A DNA stretch of 64,000 nucleotides from Skeletonema tropicum (Eukaryota; Bacillariophyta; Thalassiosirophyceae; Thalassiosirales; Thalassiosiraceae): assembly GCA_037178625.1 (NCBI GenBank), contig CM074131.1, positions 1,922,001-1,986,000 of the forward strand. Direction: 5' to 3'. A program made the translations under genes and the position numbers. The first letter of the stretch is position 1. Every line of letters starts with the position of its first letter. The notes beneath the pieces are model-generated. The model saw only the letters and a program-made list of their open reading frames with translations, did no database searches and was not told the origin of the DNA. Positions 53,792 through 64,000 of the stretch are shown piece after piece.

Positions 53792-54943
53792 ATGACAACT
53801 AATTCATCCGATGAAGCAGAGCTGCTAGCTAGGCTACAAAGCCAGTTTGGTGACATGAATGTAACTGAGTTTCTAAACGGGTGCGATGATGCCACAGAGG
53901 AGGAGGATTCTGAGAGCTCCGTGGATGAACCCACGCCGGAAGAGCTACAAGCTTGGCAAGAAGCGCAATTTGCCAAGGGGAGAATGCGGCTGCAAACAAA
54001 GGAGATTCTAGATGATGCAGCAGCTGTAAGAAGACGTCGTCTGAGAACCGAAAAAGAAGAGGATAAAGATTGGGAACGTGTGCCAGCAGCTCCTGAGTTG
54101 GATGGAACATCTATTTTCTTCCCAAGTAATGCCGATGGTATGGATCTTGCAGCTGGTGTTCATCCACTGCTGCAAAAGCTTGTTGACTTCGATCCTGAAG
54201 TACTTGGGACGAGCTGGCGTTGCCTGTACTCTTCGTCAGGGGGTGATGGAGTTTCATTCCGAAATCTAATTGATAAAATTCGCGCGTATGCTGGACCAAC
54301 AATGCTATTATTTGGAGGTACTCCATCAGCATCACGGTGTCTGGAGCAGGCAGAGGACTTAAAACAGGTGTCGCTTGGTTTCTTCACATTTGACACTTGG
54401 ATAGAATGTGACAGCATGTTTGGAGCCGATGATGAATGTTTTCTTTTCGCATTGGACTATGAATCAAACGACGTCAAAATCATTCCTTCTCGGCTTCGTG
54501 GGAATGCCTCAAAGAAGGGAACGAAAAAGTACATGTATTGCAACCCATCTTCAGGCACTGCAAGTAGTAACAAAACTGACGGCTCTGTCCACGGTTTTGG
54601 AGTTGGGGGGAGTCCATCACTTCCCAGGTTGCACATAACTGAATCTTTGGAAGAATGCCGTGCATTGTCTTACTGTTCTCTCTTTGAAGATGGCGATCTG
54701 ATGCTCGGAAAGGGAAGTGAGAGCCTTTACTACTTTGATGTTAATGAAATAGAAGTTTGGGCGGTTGGCGGGGACTTTGATGAGCAGTTAGCTGCACAAG
54801 CAAAGCAGAAAGAAATTGAACTCGCAACTTTGGAACACGCTCGGCAGGTTGATAAGCGACAGCTCCTTGATCACATAGAAAATGGCTTTGCGTGGAAAAG
54901 TAACAACGCCCCCGGTTTATTTGGGCACAGGGAATCACGCTGA
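53792..54943 (+). CDS. TLDc-domain protein (compact)
   Basis: 383 residues, one exon. An acidic, helical N-terminus (DDATEEEDSESSVDEPTPEE; RRRRLRTEKEEDKDW) leads to a TLDc domain from about residue 125: 'SWRCLYSSSGGDGVSFRNLI', 'PTMLLFGGTPSASRC', 'LGFFTFDTWIECDSMFGADD', 'ECFLFALD', 'YMYCNPSS', 'GFGVGGSPSLPRLHITESLE', and 'YYFDVNEIEVWAVGGD'. The series of loop-strand signatures (SW..LY, FGG.F-like, GFG.GG, L.I...L) is characteristic, and clearer than in the large TLDc protein at 3.5-7.0 kb. A C-terminal helix follows (EIELATLEHARQVDKRQLLD). TLDc proteins often act with V-ATPase or in oxidative stress. It converges on the fucosyltransferase-like gene with only 50 bases between stops. Confidence 0.85.
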   Translation: MTTNSSDEAELLARLQSQFGDMNVTEFLNGCDDATEEEDSESSVDEPTPEELQAWQEAQFAKGRMRLQTKEILDDAAAVRRRRLRTEKEEDKDWERVPAAPELDGTSIFFPSNADGMDLAAGVHPLLQKLVDFDPEVLGTSWRCLYSSSGGDGVSFRNLIDKIRAYAGPTMLLFGGTPSASRCLEQAEDLKQVSLGFFTFDTWIECDSMFGADDECFLFALDYESNDVKIIPSRLRGNASKKGTKKYMYCNPSSGTASSNKTDGSVHGFGVGGSPSLPRLHITESLEECRALSYCSLFEDGDLMLGKGSESLYYFDVNEIEVWAVGGDFDEQLAAQAKQKEIELATLEHARQVDKRQLLDHIENGFAWKSNNAPGLFGHRESR

Positions 54944-54993
54944 GATGCAATTATTTTATGAAGTGCTGTGGTAAATGTAAGTAGATCTAGCGA

Positions 54994-57900
54994 TTAAAAC
55001 TTGTCAATATCCCTCCAGGCAATTGGAAACTCTCGTGCAAAGAAGGGAGCATGCACAGCTTGATATATTGACATGTCGTTCTTCCATTGTGAAGGAAGGT
55101 AATATGTGTTCTGAAGCGCTCCTGACATGTATCCAGGTTGATTCTCTTTGACAGAATAGTACCCACGTAGACGGACGATGTAGGCGGAAAATGTAGAATA
55201 ATAAGTTCCAAAGAATACGCGACTGCGGCTTGAAACGATTTGCTCTGCTAACCCAAAGAATTGGGGGTTGACACCTTTCATCATGTCACCGAAGTCACCT
55301 ATGAACTTGAGATCGTAAACTTCCCTCAGAGGCTCGAAAAAGGACAGGTCTCTTTCGTCGGTTGTAATGTAGATCGTACGCCCAGGATCGATTTCTTCCT
55401 GTATCCCTGCTAAAATTGCGTCTGCGCTGATTTGAGTCGAAGGATATTGAATTTGAAAATCTCCCCGACGAACATGAATGGCATCATACGACCCGTCGTT
55501 TTCGGGAGAACGCTGCCTAACATAGTCTCTTATAGTTTTCACCATGCGCGCTCCCAAGCATAGTATGGCGTCGTTATAGACAAGGTTGTCTCTCACAAAT
55601 CTTAATGCAAATAATTGTTGTCGCCAGTCTTCCCAGAATAGGAAAGCGTAAAAGGGCAGTATCAATCTCTGTTCATCTTCCTCGGCTTTGATGTGAACCA
55701 CGTCATTTTCGGCGTGCATTTTTGAATCATACAAGCAAATCTTACGCCGTCCGGCCAATACTTCTCTGAACCGCTCTATTGTGGGGCCGTCTACATTGGA
55801 TGGTTTCCCTTGAAACTCACTATAATCAGGGAACGGGCGACCATCCTTCTCGATCAATACATCAGCCATCATGCTAAATAGGTGCTGGTCATCACTACCC
55901 TTGGCAGGGAAAGCTAGTACGCATTGCCCAGGGCTCCAATTAAACGATCGAGAAATATTACGAATGTAGTCCCACAGAGGATCTAGGTTCTGATTGTTCC
56001 AATTGACTTGATTGTTCGGTGGATAAATGGCTGCGCCAGTAGCCTTGGAATTAAGATTGCCATTGACTGCTTCACGCTCCAAAAAATCTTCCATACTGAT
56101 AATATTCAAACCATTTTGTTTTGCGTTTATTTTCTGGATGTCGTAAAAATCATCAAATGATATAGTTTTACTGCCGTGAATATCTGGCTGTGAAGAGACG
56201 TGAGGTGAGATAAAGATAAATTGGTAATATCCAGCTGGCACAGCATCGATTAACTCACCATACCATGAGTGATTTGCCGTTTTGGTGGCAACACAAGGGT
56301 TCTTCCCATGCTATGTGCTAAAAGCATCATGTTCTCAAACCCGAGCCTTATATTATTCCATCCAGAACTGTCCATCTCAAACGTCAAATACTTAGTTCTG
56401 TGAGGGGAAGCAACTTTTGACTCTTGAACCTGTGGATTATAGTAATGACTAATGAAAGTTGCATCCGATGCGATGTTTTGCCAGTATATCAATTCTGAAT
56501 ATTCTTCTTCGGAGTGCGGACCACCGTAGGATGCACATTGAAGTCCATGACGTATAACTTTCTGAGCTATCGCATTACTTTGGTGAATGCCCATTGAATT
56601 CTTTGTGTTGAGAAATTGGTCGCTACTGAGATGACCGCTACCTGAAGGGATACCGATTGATTTGCCTCTTAGACCTTGAACTGACTGACCTGATGAATCT
56701 TGCGAAAGACTGAGACTTGGCAACTGTTGCATTGAATTCTGTGTTTGCTGGTAGGCATCAGAATCTGAATGAAACGAAGATTGTACGTTGCCGCCTGGAT
56801 GGGAAGAGTGTAACAAAGATGCTGGTTGCACATCGCTGTTGCTTGTTCGAGAACTAAATTTTCCAAATGAATTGAAAGAAGCTGATTGCATACCACTGCC
56901 ATTGATACTATTTGAAGAGCCAAAATTACTTTGGCCTGATGAGCCAAATGAATCTGACATGGATTTGCCCCCAAACGAATTGAAAGAAGCTGATTGCATA
57001 CCACTGCCATTGATACTATTTGAAGAGCCGAAGTTGCTTTGGCCTGATGAGCCAAATGAATCTGACATGGATTTGCTCCCAAACGAATTGAAAGAAGCTG
57101 ATTGCATACCACTGCCATTGATACTATTTGATGACCCAACATTACTTTGGCCTGATGAGCCAAATGAATTTGACACGGATTTACTCCCAAACGAATTGAA
57201 AGAAGCTGATTGCATACCACTGCCATTGATACTATTTGATGACCCAACATTACTTTGGCCTGATGAGCCAAATGAATTTGATATGGATTTGCTACCAAAC
57301 GAATTGAAAGAAGCTGATTGCATACCACTGCCATTGATACTATTTGATGAGCCAACATTGCTTTGGCCTGATGAACCAAATGAATCTGACATGGATTTGC
57401 TATCAAACGAATTGAAAGAAGCTGATTGCATACCGCTGCCATTGATACTATTTGAAGAGCCGAGGTTGCTTTGGCCTGATGAGCCAAATGAATCTGACAT
57501 GGATTTGCTATCAAACGAATTGAAAGAAGCTGATTGCATACTGCTGCCATATTTATCAGTATTTGAAGAGCCGAGGTTGCTTTGGCCTGATGAGCCAAAC
57601 GAATCTGACATGGATTTGCTACCAAACGAATTGAAAGAAGCTGATTGCACGCCATCGCCATATTTATCAGTATTTGAAGAGCCGAAGTTACTTTGGCCTG
57701 ATGAGCCAAACGAATCCGACATGGATTTGCTACCAAATGAATTGAAAGAAGCTGATTGCTTACCTCTGCCGTATTTATCAGTATTTGAATAGCCGAGGTT
57801 GTTTTGGCCTACTGAACCAAACGAATCCGACATGGATTTACTCCCAAAAGAATTGAAAGAAGCTGATTGCATACTGTTATCGTTCATGATATTTGATGAT

Positions 57901-58571
57901 CCATACTTGTCTCTGCCAATCGATTCTCCCATGAACTTGCCTGTGATTTTGTTATTCTGTCCCAACTCACCTCCCGTCTTCGTAGGCGATTTATAACTTT
58001 CACTTTGGACCCCTAAATGGTCATCACCTAGCAATTCAGACAATGACTTCACATCGCCCACGTTGCTCCTCAGTAAAGATGGGCCACTATCCGTTTTTTT
58101 CGTGGATAGCGATGTGGTGTGGGCAGAATACCCCGTCTGAGAGTATTGGTAATCGTCTAAATCTGCAAAGTAAATTGATTTTAGAGCAGTGAACAGCACC
58201 ATACCAGCAATAAACCGTTTAATCTTCTTCCTTGTCGGAGTCGACTTGAATTTTTCCCACAATTGCTTCGGCGTTGAAATGCTGTTCGTGCGATTTGCTT
58301 CGTTTTCATGTTCGTTCTCTGCTGCTTCCTGTGATATTGAAGCATCCAAAACCACCTTCGGGCGAGTGAAGCGCAACCTAGTACCAAACGACTCATTCGA
58401 TGCTGTAGCTGCTCGAGAATGAACTCCAGCTGGTGGAGTAGCTGACCCAACATTGTTATGCCACCACTCATCGTCACGGTCATTAACTTTTCCGTTTCGA
58501 GGAAGTTGTCGCTTCGGTTTGAGGTTGCGAATTTTACGAGGAATGTTAGGGGCTCGAGATACTGATGGCAT
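54994..58571 (-). CDS. O-fucosyltransferase-like type II membrane protein with long Ser/Gly/Asn repeat stalk
   Basis: Two exons: 56259-58571 and 54994-56187. A 71-base intron (GTGAGT...TTCACAG, phase 0) joins RQITHGM to PDIHGSKTISFDDF. N-terminus: basic cytosolic tail, then one membrane span (IKRFIAGMVLFTALKSIYFA). A stalk of nine full and one partial copies of a 36-38-residue repeat follows (SASFNSFGSKSMSDSFGSSG core). The luminal domain starts with 'GWNNIRLGFENMMLLAHSMG' and 'RTLVLPPKRQ', continues 'YDAIHVRRGDFQIQYP' (GDP-sugar-binding HxRRGD motif of O-FucT enzymes), and ends with 'VFFGTYYSTFSAYIVRLRGY', the usual FxGTxxSTFS-type acceptor loop. A Golgi glycosyltransferase is likely. About 1168 residues, much longer than typical relatives because of the stalk. 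Confidence 0.82.
56880..57880 (-). repeat. Intragenic minisatellite, ~108-111-bp period, encoding the stalk
   Basis: Nine in-frame tandem copies plus a partial one. Copies nearest the N-terminus end TDKYG and are 111 bases or slightly more; later copies end SINGSG and are 108 bases. Positions such as SM/SI/SV and SNL/SNV/SNF vary by single substitutions. Because the period is a multiple of three, two other frames also stay open for about 1 kb; these are not genes. Copy number is expected to vary between alleles. Confidence 0.9.
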
Positions 58572-59344
58572 GATTAATTATTCAAAATAAATCCAACATC
58601 GTTACAATAGACCTTTCCCTACAATTGCTAATGGAAAAAAGCTCTTTGTCGAGCATAATAATCATGGTCATAGTGGATACTTAAGTACTTGGTGGAGCGT
58701 GAAGCACAGCGCAGCGCAGGAGCAATCATAGATTTGATGCTTGGCGGCCTGGGGCAGTTTTCAACGGCACTCCAAAATACTAAGATCCCCTGTGAGAAGT
58801 GTCCGATCAGACACCCCTTTGAGACCGGAATGGGCACCTGCCTCTCATCAAGACCAAACCCTCTATCGTACTCCTACAATACCTACATTGAGGAGAGACC
58901 TCTGCTTTGAATTAGCACCAAACTAAGTCAGCAATGGATTGGAAGGCCAATATGATGAGTTTGACAGGTGTGAAGATGAAGGTCCAGTGTGAATGATGTT
59001 GCTCAACCTTGCTGTCTCGAAATTCTTGTTCTGTTGTTAAGCTGCTCAGTCAAGAGAGTCTTATTAACATGAAAAAAATCGTGCTGTAGTAGGTAATGAA
59101 TCATAAGGACAACGGAAATTTGACTTCGGTTGCAATGGAAGGGTAGAAAATGAAGTAAAAGCTAGCCAGCCAACCGGTAAATACTGACTATAAACTTCTT
59201 CTATCGTTACTTCTTCCTACTCCCCAAAAGAGAAACTCAAGAGGTAATCTAAGAACAACAATATAGAATCGCCAAAATAACACGCAACAAAAAACAAATA
59301 TACTTAATGGTCCACTAAAAGCAGCTCGTACGTATAATGACAAC
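58572..59344. other. Spacer between fucosyltransferase-like gene and satellite array
   Basis: Promoter side of the minus-strand gene, then about 0.7 kb with no recognised gene. The satellite begins abruptly near 59345 with a slightly diverged first monomer. Confidence 0.5.
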
Positions 59345-62300
59345 AATTGATACGATTTGGTAGAATGTGGTGCTGCCGTCCAGCCCACACAGGACTTCTC
59401 ACATCGGCTGCAAGGTTGTAGCATCGCTGCTACGGACGCTAGTCGTCTGAGCAGTACAAATGAGCTTGGTTATTATCACCACCGACTATAAGGGGCCACT
59501 AGAAGTGACTCATGCCCATACTGACGGCGATAGATACGATTTGGTGGAATGTAGTGCTACCGGCCAGCCCACACTGGACTTCTCACAAAAGCTACAAGCC
59601 TGTAGCATCGCTTCTACGGACGCTATATAGTCGTCTGAGCAGTACAAATGAGCTTGGTTCGTATCGCCACCGACTATAAGGGGCCAGTAGAAGTGACTCA
59701 TGCCCATACCGCCGGCGATAGATACGATTTGGTGGAATGTGGTGCTGCCGGCCAGCCTGCACTGGACCTCTCACATCGGCTACGAGGTTGTAGCATCGCT
59801 TCTACGGACGCTACTCGTCTGAGCAGTACAAATGAGCTTGGTACGTATCGCCACCGACTATAAGGGGCCACTAGAAGTGACTCATGCCCATACTGACGGC
59901 GATAGATACGATTTGGTGGAATGTGGTGCTGCCGCCAGTCTACACCGGACCTCTCACATCAGCTCCAAGGTTGTAGCATCGCTGCTACGGACGCTAGTCG
60001 TCTGATCAGTACAAATGAGCTTGTCTACTATCGTCACCGACTATAAGGGGCCACTAGAAGTGACTCATGCCCATACTGACGGCGATAGATACGATTTGGT
60101 GGAATGTGGTGCTGCCGGCCAGCCTGCACTGGACCTCTCACATCGGCTACGAGGTTGTAGCATCGCTGCTACGGACGCTAGTCGTCTGAGCAGTACAAAT
60201 GAGCTTGGTTCGTATTGCCGCCGACTACAAGGGGCCACTAGAAGTGACGCATGCCCATACTGACGGCGATAGATACGATTTGGTGGAATGTGGCGCTTTG
60301 GGACAGCCCACACTGGACTTCTCACATCGACTACGAGGTTGTAGCATCGCTTCTACGGACGCTACTCGTCTGAGCAGTACAAATGAGCTTGGTTCGTATC
60401 GCCACCGACTAGAATGGGCCACTAGGAAGTGACTCATGCCCATACCGACGGCGATAGATACGATTTGGTGGAATGTGGTGCTGCCAGCCAGCCTGCACTG
60501 GACCTCTCACATCAGCTACGAGGTTGTAGCATCGCTGCTACGGACGCTAGTCGTCTGAGCAGTACAAATGAGCTTGGTTCGTATTGCCGCCGACTACAAG
60601 GGGCCAATAGAAGTGACGCATGCCCATACTGACGGCGATAGATACGATTTGGTGGAATGTGGCGCTTTGGGACAGCCCACACTGGACTTCTCACATCGAC
60701 TACTAGGTTGTAGCATCGCTTCTACGGACGCTATAGTCGTCTGAGCAGTACAAATGAGCTTGGTTCGTATCGCCACCGACTATAAGGGGCCACTAGAAGT
60801 GACTCATGCCCATACCGTCGGCGATAGATACGATTTGGTGGAATGTGGTGCTGCCGGCCAGCCTGCACTGGACCTCTCACATCGGACTACGAGGTTGTAG
60901 CATCGCTTCTACGGACGCTAGTCGTCTGATCAGTACAAATGAGCTTGGTACGTATCGCCACCGACTATAAGGGGCCACTAGAAGTGACTCATGCCCATAC
61001 CTGCCGGCGATAGATACGATTTGGTGGAATGTGGTGCTGCCGGCCAGTCTACACCGGACCTCTCACATCAGCTCCAAGGTTGTAGCATCGCTGCTACGGA
61101 CGCTAGTCGTCTGAGCAGTACAAATGAGCTTGTCTACTATCGTCACCGTCTCTAAGGGGCCACTAGAAGTGACTCATGCCCATACCTGACGGCGATAGAT
61201 ACGATTTGGTGGAATGTGGTGCTGCCAGGCCAGCCTACACTGGACCTCTCACATCGACTACAAGGTTGTAGCATCGCTGCTACGGACGCTAGTCGTCTGA
61301 GCAGTACAAATGAGCTTGTCTACTATCGTCACCGACTATAAGGGGCCACTAGAAGTGACTCATGCCCATACTGACGGCGATAGATACGATTTGGTGGAAT
61401 GTGGTGCTGCCGGTCAGCCTGCACTGGACCTCTCACATCAGCTACGAGGTTGTAGCATCGCTGCTACGGACGCTACTCGTCTGAGCAGTACAAATGAGCT
61501 TGTCTACTATCGTCACCGACACTAAGGGGCCACTAGAAGTGACTCATGCCCATACTGACGGCGATAGATACGATTTGGTGGAATGTGGTGCTGCCGGCCA
61601 GCCTGCACTGGACCTCTCACATCAGCTACGAGGTTGTAGCATCGCTTCTACGGACGCTAGTCGTCTGAGCAGTACTAATGAGCTTGGTTCGTATTACCGC
61701 CGACTATAAGGGGCCAGTAGGACTCATGCCCATACTGACGGCGATAGATACGATTTGGTGGAATGTGGCGCTTTGGGACAGCCCACACTGGACTTCTCAC
61801 ATCGACTACGAGGTTGTAGCATCGCTTCTACGGACGCTAGTCGTCTGAGCAGTACAAATGAGCTTGGTTCGTATCGCCACCGACTGTAATGGGTCAACAG
61901 AAGCGGCTCATGCCCATACCGCCGGCGATAGATACGATTTGGTGGATTGTGGTGCTGCCAGCCAACCTACACTGGACCTCTCACATCGACTACAAGGTTG
62001 TAGCATCGCTGCTACGGACGCTAGTCGTCTGAGCAGTACAAATGAGCTTGGTACGTATCGCCACCGACTATAAGGGGCCTAGTAGAAGTGACTCATGCCC
62101 ATACTGACGGCGATAGATACGATTTGGTGGAATGTGGTGCTGCCGGCCAGTCTACACCGGACCTCTCACATCAGCTCCAAGGTTGTAGCATCGCTTCTAC
62201 GGACGCTAGTCGTCTGAGCAGTACAAATGAGCTTGTCTACTATCGTCACCGACTATAAGGGGCCACTAGAAGTGACTCATGCCCATACCTGACGGCGATA

Positions 62301-64000
62301 GATACGATTTGGTGGAATGTGGTGCTGCCGGCCAGCCTGCACTGGACCTCTCACATCGACTACGACGTTGTAACATCGCTTCTACGGACGCTAGTCGTCT
62401 GAGCAGAACTAATGAGCTTGGTTCGTATTACCGCCGACTGTAAAGGGTCGACAGAAGCGGCTCATGCCCATACCGCCGGCGATAGATACGATTTGGTGGA
62501 ATGTGGTGCTGCCAGCCAACCTACACTGGACCTCTCACACCGACTACAAGGTTGCAGCATCGCTTCTACGGACGCTAGTCGTCTGAGCAGTACAAATGAG
62601 CTTGGTTCGTATTGCCGCCGACTATAAGGGGCCACTAGAAGCGGCTCATGCCCATACCGCGGGCGATAGATACGATTTGGTGGAATGTGGTGCTGCCGGC
62701 CAGTCTACACCGGACCTCTCACATCAGCTCCAAGGTTGTAGCATCGCTGCTACGGACGCTAGTCGTCTGAGCAGTACAAATGAGCTTGTCTACTATCGTC
62801 ACCGTCTCTAAGGGGCCACTAGAAGTGACTCATGCCCATACCGACGGCGATAGATACGATTTGGTGGAATGTGGTGCTTGCCAGCCAACCTACACTGGAC
62901 CTCTCACATCGACTACAAGGTTGTAGCATCGCTGCTACGGACGCTAGTCGTCTGAGCAGTACAAATGAGCTTGTCTACTATCGTCACCGACTATAAGGGG
63001 CCACTAGAAGTGACTCATGCCCATACTGACGGCGATAGATACGATTTGGTGGAATGTGGTGCTGCCGGTCAGCCTGCACTGGACCTCTCACATCAGCTAC
63101 GAGGTTGTAGCATCGCTGCTACGGACGCTAGCTCGTCTGAGCAGTACAAATGAGCTTGTCTACTATCGTCACCGACTACTAAGGGGCCACTAGAAGTGAC
63201 TCATGCCCATACTGACGGCGATAGATACGATTTGGTGGAATGTGGTGCTGCCGGCCAGCCTGCACTGGACCTCTCACATCAGCTACGAGGTTGTAGCATC
63301 GCTTCTACGGACGCTAGTCGTCTGAGCAGTACTAATGAGCTTGGTTCGTATTACCGCCGACTATAAGGGGCCAGTAGAGGACTCATGCCCATACTGACGG
63401 CGATAGATACGATTTGGTGGAATGTGGCGCTTTGGGACAGCCCACACTGGACTTCTCACATCGACTACGAGGTTGTAGCATCGCTTCTACGGACGCTAGT
63501 CGTCTGAGCAGTACAAATGAGCTTGGTTCGTATCGCCACCGACTGTAATGGGTCAACAGAAGCGGCTCATGCCCATACCGCCGGCGATAGATACGATTTG
63601 GTGGAATTGTGGTGCTGCCAGCCAACCTACACTGGACCTCTCACATCGACTACAAGGTTGTAGCATCGCTGCTACGGACGCTAGTCGTCTGAGCAGTACA
63701 AATGAGCTTGGTACGTATCGCCACCGACTATAAGGGGCCTAGTAGAAGTGACTCATGCCCATACTGACGGCGATAGATACGATTTGGTGGAATGTGGTGC
63801 TGCCGGCCAGTCTACACCGGACCTCTCACATCAGCTCCAAGGTTGTAGCATCGCTTCTACGGACGCTAGTCGTCTGAGCAGTACAAATGAGCTTGTCTAC
63901 TATCGTCACCGACTATAAGGGGCCACTAGAAGTGACTCATGCCCATACCGACGGCGATAGATACGATTTGGTGGAATGTGGTGCTGCCGGCCAGCCTGCA
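59345..64000. repeat. 184-bp tandem satellite array with higher-order structure (continues beyond window)
   Basis: About 25 head-to-tail monomers. The anchor GATACGATTTGGTGG occurs at 59349 (variant), 59533, 59721, 59905, 60088, 60272, 60457, 60641, 60827, 61013, 61198 and so on, with spacing of 183-188. Monomer types are recognisable by blocks such as CTTTGGGACAGCCCACACTG, GGCCAGTCTACACCGGACC and CAGCCAACCTACACTGGACC. The order of types from 61013 repeats from 62669, giving a 9-monomer unit of about 1656 bases. Each monomer contains small perfect hairpins (GTAGCATCGCTGCTAC; CACTAGAAGTG). Short ORFs of 71 residues chain through it but are interrupted, so it is not regarded as coding. Confidence 0.96.

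Noticed and set aside
56669..57792. Long open frames of 355 residues (minus) and 334 residues (plus) over the stalk repeats
   Set aside because: They arise because the 108-111-base coding repeat is a multiple of three and lacks stops in those frames. The Ser/Gly/Asn frame continues into the membrane anchor and glycosyltransferase domain and is the real one.
59648..63733. Chain of ~71-residue ORFs in the satellite as a repeated small protein
   Set aside because: The period is 184 (not a multiple of three). Each ORF spans a monomer junction, many copies are broken by single-base indels, and both strands show similar open frames.
59345..64000. Satellite monomers as tandem Pol III genes (TGGTGGAATGTGG as A box, GGTTCGTATCGCC as B box)
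   Set aside because: The matches are loose, the GGTTCG form is absent from many monomers (GTCTACTATCG instead), and there is no T-run terminator.
1..64000. CRISPR arrays, rRNA genes, bacterial-type operons or prophage
   Set aside because: No short repeat-spacer pattern, no rRNA sequence recognised, and spliceosomal introns throughout indicate nuclear eukaryotic DNA.

Overview
The window reads as nuclear DNA of a photosynthetic stramenopile, most likely a centric diatom. The evidence is: short GT-AG introns of about 70-120 bases; plastid-type presequences that end in an A-F dipeptide ('VSAF', 'ATAF', 'AAAF'); a long-chain flavodoxin with such a presequence; a diatom-type heat-shock factor; a fused P5CS; and a dynein-regulatory-complex-like protein (centric diatoms have flagellated sperm). 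The species is not identified. No rRNA gene, intact tRNA gene or CRISPR array was seen.

Layout. 1-9 kb: MFS transporter (-, runs off the left edge), GOST-family seven-TM protein (+), large TLDc protein (-), bestrophin-like channel (+). 9.3-12.4 kb: a 3.1-kb DNA transposon with ~0.2-kb terminal inverted repeats, a TA target duplication and two convergent decayed genes. 12.6-24 kb: P5CS (+), a PH-domain protein (-), TFIIIC TPR subunit (+), flavodoxin (-). 24.4-33.3 kb: amidohydrolase (+), VIT-family iron transporter (+), UTP12/WDR3 (-), complex I subunit NDUFS5 (-), Era GTPase (-). 33.5-34.0 kb: a 512-bp MITE between divergent genes. 34-45.5 kb: nucleotide-sugar 4,6-dehydratase (+), CAND1 (+), a DRC5-like LRR protein (+), a DUF1415-like plastid protein (-), and an EF-hand/SAM/FN3/FYVE membrane protein (+). 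45.5-50.9 kb: gene-poor DNA with a transposon-derived ORF fragment, a 520-bp fold-back palindrome, a candidate 1.5-kb element and short repeats. 50.9-58.6 kb: HSF-type factor (+), tRNA-derived repeats, a second TLDc protein (+), and an O-fucosyltransferase-like protein (-) with a coding minisatellite. 59.3-64 kb: a ~184-bp satellite that runs off the right edge and carries a 9-monomer higher-order period.

Most genes are unrelated housekeeping or signalling genes in alternating orientation; there is no operon logic. Flavodoxin and a VIT iron transporter lie within about 4 kb, but an unrelated gene separates them. Six conserved genes contain ten apparent frameshifts in total. Each is repaired by removing one base, usually from a short homopolymer, so consensus insertion errors are the likeliest explanation. 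Gene ends given here assume those corrections. The transposon genes are different: their shifts go the other way, or they carry in-frame stops, so they look truly decayed. The most distinctive structures are the higher-order satellite, the two-gene transposon, and the repeat-stalked glycosyltransferase.
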